Part shown: positions 14,355-16,789 of the stretch, piece by piece
Layout: every line of letters begins with the position of its first letter
Position numbering within the stretch: the first letter of the stretch is position 1
Assembly: GCA_003485325.1 (NCBI GenBank)
Contig: DMZI01000043.1
Coordinates: forward strand, 1 to 16,789
Reading direction: 5' to 3'
DNA from: Desulfotomaculum sp.
GTDB taxonomy: Bacteria; Bacillota; Desulfotomaculia; Desulfotomaculales; Nap2-2B
Length of the DNA stretch: 16,789 nucleotides
The notes under the pieces: model-generated
The model's database searches: none
What the model was told of the DNA's origin: nothing
The model's input: the letters and a program-made list of their open reading frames with translations, nothing else
Position numbers and translations under genes: made by a program

Positions 14355-14690
14355 GGGTTATTTGTCCGCGATGATGGCCTGGCCCGGTTGGTGGAGGACA
14401 TAGTGAACCAGATACTCGATGCCCAGGCCGCCGAGCAACTTAGGGCCAAGCCCTACGAACGCAAGAGATTTGAGCAGCCAGGAATACCCATTTCTCTTAG
14501 TAGATGCCCTCGTCATCCGGGTGCGCAAGGGCGGCCGGGTGCGGCTTTCAAGCGTACTTCTCGCCACCGGGATCAACCGGGAGGGCTACCGGGAGATTTT
14601 AGGGCTTATGCTTGGAGACAGCGAATCTTAAGGCCACTTGGTCGGAGTTCTTCGGCCGGCTCAAGGCACGGGGCATCAATAGGAAATGGT
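14355..14690 (+). pseudogene. Decayed IS256 (Mutator)-family transposase
   Basis: Three pieces of an IS256-type transposase are visible. The first (14355-14480) reads DDGLARLVEDIVNQILDAQAAEQLRAKPYER, the N-terminal region minus its first dozen or so residues. It then jumps, with a frame change, to EYPFLLVDALVIRVRKGG...EGYREILGLMLGDSES (14482-14631), around the first catalytic Asp (VDA). About 110 residues between them are missing. After a one-base insertion the third piece continues as KATWSEFFGRLKARG (to about 14675), and the rest, including the remaining DDE residues, is gone. It cannot encode an active enzyme. I found no terminal inverted repeats. It lies directly against the truncated gene at 14350, marking a deletion or insertion scar. 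Confidence 0.85.
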
Positions 14691-14902
14691 TCTTCTCCTA
14701 CTTCATTAGTTTTGGCTCTGGATGTTTTGTTTCTGGATGATCTCTCAATTAGGCGGGGAATGCAACAAATGCTAACTATGTAACTTTGTAACAAATAGCA
14801 CCACTACCGAATACGATAATAATAGATTTATAAATATAAGTGAGGTGATTACCATTCAGATAGTGCCTAGAATAACACTATATCTCAAGGGGGGTTAACA
14901 AT
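14691..14902. other. Scar and leader region before the PHA-synthase-like gene
   Basis: After the transposase debris the sequence becomes AT-rich. A short open stretch reading LVLALDVLFLDDLSIRR to a stop at 14783 has no recognised family; it faintly recalls another part of Mutator transposases but may be chance. Around 14815-14850 there are AT-rich promoter-like words but no convincing -35/-10 pair. An inverted repeat is listed separately. Confidence 0.5.
14857..14884 (+). promoter_or_regulatory. Inverted repeat just upstream of the PHA-synthase-like gene
   Basis: ATAGTG (14860-14865) and CACTAT (14876-14881) form perfect arms around a ten-base loop. The outer bases AGAT and ATCT can extend pairing past a two-base bulge. 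It ends a few bases before the GGGGGG ribosome binding site, so it could be an operator or a leader hairpin affecting translation. Confidence 0.35.
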
Positions 14903-15994
14903 ATGCAATCTAACATTAGTTGTAATGAATGGAAATGTATGTATAAGCCATATATGAATTATATCAAGGCTGTTATAGTAATTCCCCAGTATTATTGGTC
15001 AACAGAGAGTGAAATAGTTTATAAAAATAAAACTATGCTTCTTAGACAATTTAATAAAGAAGGGATACCCGTTTTAATACTTCCACCACAAGCAGGACAT
15101 CATAGTAACATTTGTGATTACGCACCCGATCAAACTCTTGTAAGAGTTCTTATGAGTCGAGGCTTAAATGTTTTTGTTACAGAGTGGCTTTCTGCTGATT
15201 TTCAATATAGGAATTTAGGAATCGAGGATCATATTATACTTACTGATGAAGCAGTAGAGAAAATTCGTGAATTAACCGGTTTTGAAAAGATACATCTTAT
15301 TGGTCAGTGTCAGGGTGGATGGCAGGCAGCGGTTTATACTGCACTAAACCCTGATAAAATAAAATCTTTAATTGTAGCTGCCGCGCCCATAGATGTAGAC
15401 GCTGAACATTGTTTTTTGATGGACTATGCTAGAATTCCAGGTTTTTGTGAATATTGGGTGGATCTGTTTGGGGGCCTGATGCCTGGTTGGATTATGCTAC
15501 AAGGATTCAAAAGTATCGACCCCCTGGAGCATTATTGGAATAAATATTTAAAACTCTTTAATAATGTAATTGATGATGATAAAAAAGCAATTGATCGTTA
15601 TAGAAAATTTGAAAATTGGTATGAGTATACTCAAAAATTGCCGGGACGTTTTTATCTGGAGGCAGTTGATTGGATATTTAGAAATAATGATTTAATTAAA
15701 CCGGGGAAAATAATAATATCCGGAAAACCTGTTGATTTCGGCAATATAAAATGTCCTTTAATTTTATTAGCCGGCAAAAAAGATAATATAAGCCCTCCTG
15801 CCCAAACTTTTTCCATGGAGAAATATGTAAGCTCAAAAGATATAATTAAGATTCTTTGTGATGGTGGACATATTGGAACATTAATGGGAAAAGCGTCATT
15901 AAGACAACACTGGACAAAAATAGCTGATTGGTTGGCGGGCGATCCCAGGCCCAAAATATGTAGCAACACTCTCTTAGAACTTATTGTTCCTTAA
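14903..15994 (+). CDS. PHA-synthase-like (PhaC/DUF3141-type) alpha/beta hydrolase
   Basis: This 363-residue alpha/beta-fold enzyme resembles class III/IV polyhydroxyalkanoate synthases, which polymerise 3-hydroxyacyl-CoA into storage granules. The lipase box is GQCQGG with Cys136 as nucleophile instead of Ser. Asp294 (in GKKDNISPP) and His323 (in GGHIG) complete a triad with spacing close to known PhaC proteins. The N-terminal PPQAGHHSNICDYAPDQTLV and the FVTEW segment also fit the family. Length matches the short PhaC of two-subunit synthases, which need PhaE or PhaR. ATG at 14903 follows GGGGGG at eight bases. The gene is strikingly AT-rich with many ATA/AGA codons, unlike the genes before it, suggesting horizontal acquisition. 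It converges on the helical protein at 15981. True synthase activity is inferred; a related hydrolase or depolymerase is the alternative. Confidence 0.82.
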   Translation: MQSNISCNEWKCMYKPYMNYIKAVIVIPQYYWSTESEIVYKNKTMLLRQFNKEGIPVLILPPQAGHHSNICDYAPDQTLVRVLMSRGLNVFVTEWLSADFQYRNLGIEDHIILTDEAVEKIRELTGFEKIHLIGQCQGGWQAAVYTALNPDKIKSLIVAAAPIDVDAEHCFLMDYARIPGFCEYWVDLFGGLMPGWIMLQGFKSIDPLEHYWNKYLKLFNNVIDDDKKAIDRYRKFENWYEYTQKLPGRFYLEAVDWIFRNNDLIKPGKIIISGKPVDFGNIKCPLILLAGKKDNISPPAQTFSMEKYVSSKDIIKILCDGGHIGTLMGKASLRQHWTKIADWLAGDPRPKICSNTLLELIVP

Positions 15995-16304
15995 CAATTT
16001 TTTTCGTTAGCTCATCCACTCTTTGTTGAAGCTCCTCAATCTGTGTTTTATATCCGGAAAAGTAAATTTGCATACTATCATAAAACAAGTTTTGCAACTT
16101 CTCCTGGCTTTTTTGGGCCTTTTCCACTATTTCCTTGATAACCGCTATCCCGTCATTAAGGTTAACCTTGTTTTGTTCAATAAGTTTGTTAAGCAATATT
16201 TCTGCCTGTTCATATGCCCAGCACATTGTTCCCATTTCTTCTAAAAAAAAATCATAGCCCTCGTTAAATGAAGAAAGTATGTAGTCGTTTTTGGCTGCTT
16301 GCAT
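15981..16304 (-). CDS. Small helical/coiled-coil protein, possible phasin or PhaE-like partner
   Basis: This 107-residue protein appears almost wholly alpha-helical. A C-terminal heptad pattern (IEELQQRVDELTKKI, with I-L-V-L-I at core positions) predicts a coiled coil, and the middle (AQKSQEKLQNLF) is amphipathic. There is no signal peptide or membrane helix. Phasins and PhaE/PhaR subunits are short helical proteins encoded beside phaC, so a granule-surface or synthase-partner role is plausible. I see no diagnostic motif, and a generic coiled-coil protein is the alternative. ATG at 16304 follows GGAGAGGAT at good spacing. Its last 14 bases overlap the 3' end of the synthase-like gene on the other strand. 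Confidence 0.75.
   Translation of the reverse strand: MQAAKNDYILSSFNEGYDFFLEEMGTMCWAYEQAEILLNKLIEQNKVNLNDGIAVIKEIVEKAQKSQEKLQNLFYDSMQIYFSGYKTQIEELQQRVDELTKKIVKEQ
15983..16004 (+). terminator. Weak intrinsic terminator embedded in the overlapping stop codons
   Basis: ATTGTT (15983-15988), loop CCTT and AACAAT (15993-15998) form a perfect 6-bp but AT-rich stem followed by a run of T residues to 16004. It would end plus-strand transcription of the synthase-like gene. The structure spans both convergent stop codons. Confidence 0.5.
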
Positions 16305-16476
16305 TTCTTATCCTCTCCTTTATAACTGATTCATTCCAAATTAACTAACATTTGTTTATATGAAAATTTTGCGCAATCCCTTATTATTTTGATTCACTTT
16401 TGCAATTTATTCTAGGCATGATAATTTTATTCCTATTAATTTTTTTTGTAAGAGCGGTGGAGATGATAAGGTGTGT

Positions 16477-16505
16477 AACCCCGGTGGACAATCAGCCGGG
16501 TTTTT
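16477..16505 (+). terminator. Terminator-like GC-rich hairpin
   Basis: AACC-C-CGG and CCGGGTT form a stem with one bulged C and an 11-base loop, followed by five T residues. It looks like a rho-independent terminator, but no plus-strand gene immediately precedes it. It may therefore be part of a leader or a non-coding RNA. Confidence 0.45.
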
Positions 16506-16743
16506 CCATGCAGCCGGGTATACGCCGGCAATTAAGGTGTAAATCACCGAATAAGTGATCGGCAGGAACGGCAGGAAAGGTATATAAAATACATGAATAC
16601 ATATTTATTTATGAAACGTTGAGCCGGAACTTACCCATGAGTAGAAATATCCGGCAATAAAATTATATTTGGAGGCACTAGCGTTGCAAAAATAAAATAT
16701 CCGTTTGTCCAATCCTAAATAGCCCTGAAAATAAAAAATATAT

Positions 16744-16773
16744 TTAGCAATTAAAAGAAATATCCCTTATAAT
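16744..16773 (+). promoter_or_regulatory. Candidate promoter facing the right edge
   Basis: A perfect TATAAT (16768-16773) is preceded by TTAGCA (16744-16749, four of six) at 18 bases. It would serve a gene beyond the window. Confidence 0.45.
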
Positions 16774-16789
16774 AGAGGTACAGGGTAGT

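Larger units (their letters stand above)
16305..16789. other. Right-end intergenic region with hairpin cluster and no convincing gene
   Basis: About 485 bases carry no recognisable coding region. The first part (16305-16450) is AT-rich promoter-like DNA for the minus gene. Then come a GC-rich hairpin cluster (16477-16570), near-direct repeats (CAGCCGGGT twice, GGCAGGAA twice), a ribosome binding site with a broken start at 16671, and a promoter-like TATAAT at the edge. Confidence 0.6.

Noticed and set aside
14606..14794. 62-codon minus-strand ORF opposite the transposase debris
   Set aside because: No ribosome binding site and no recognisable motif; the plus strand carries clear transposase fragments.
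16463..16561. Short plus-strand ORF (about 33 codons) through the hairpin cluster
   Set aside because: The ribosome binding site is too close to the ATG and the peptide follows the GC-rich repeats; structured DNA is the better explanation.
16440..16570. Cyclic-di-GMP, T-box or cobalamin riboswitch, or group II intron 5' end
   Set aside because: None of the conserved cores I know (GEMM, T-box antiterminator, B12 box, intron GUGYG with domain I) can be matched convincingly.
1..16789. CRISPR array or defence island
   Set aside because: No regularly spaced repeats and no cas, restriction or toxin-antitoxin genes were seen; the MbcA/ParS-like segment in the 499-residue protein is too weak to call a toxin system.

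Overview
The window looks like chromosomal DNA of a spore-forming or related anaerobic Firmicute. I suspect the Desulfotomaculum/Pelotomaculum side of the Clostridia, but this rests on gene content and style, not a database match. Supporting signs are strong AGGAGG-type ribosome binding sites, frequent TTG and GTG starts, a DacF-type carboxypeptidase, a CtpA/B-type protease with a Firmicute-style C-terminal domain, polA-mutM linkage, a twin-arginine molybdo/tungsto formate dehydrogenase and PHA-synthase-like genes. CRISPR arrays, rRNA and intact insertion sequences were not seen.

Left part (1-6312, all minus strand). The 5' end of a formate dehydrogenase catalytic subunit runs off the left edge (1-655), with cysteine where many relatives have selenocysteine. 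It is preceded by about 560 bases of leader and intergenic DNA holding a candidate promoter, a five-codon leader ORF and a foldable segment of unknown family. Then come tRNA-Val(GAC) with its own promoter and terminator, a D-Ala-D-Ala carboxypeptidase, a DedA-family membrane protein, a 499-residue unknown with an N-terminal Cys cluster and a C-terminal cyclin/HTH-like segment, and an S41 C-terminal processing protease. The protease, the unknown and the DedA gene are closely spaced and may be one operon. The carboxypeptidase follows after 141 bases.

Middle part (6494-10933, plus strand). polA, mutM and a membrane-anchored lytic transglycosylase follow in tandem (repair DNA synthesis, oxidised-base excision, cell-wall cleavage). 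After them come a tiny coupled ORF and a CopZ-like HMA protein that lacks the first Cys of its metal motif. A lipoprotein and a 73-residue acidic protein lie on the minus strand at 11004-12072. A nicotinamidase-like cysteine hydrolase and an unknown 188-residue protein lie on the plus strand at 12307-13806.

Right part (13812-16789) is accessory and scarred. A frameshifted gene remnant on the minus strand abuts a decayed IS256-family transposase on the plus strand. Beyond it begins a very AT-rich segment with a compact PHA-synthase-like alpha/beta hydrolase (Cys-Asp-His triad) that converges, with a 14-base overlap, on a 107-residue helical protein that could be a granule-associated (phasin or PhaE-like) partner. 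The last 485 bases hold no convincing gene but contain a cluster of GC-rich hairpins, a ribosome binding site leading into a broken start, and a promoter-like sequence at the edge. The synthase/helical-protein pair beside mobile-element debris is the best candidate for an unusual system here.
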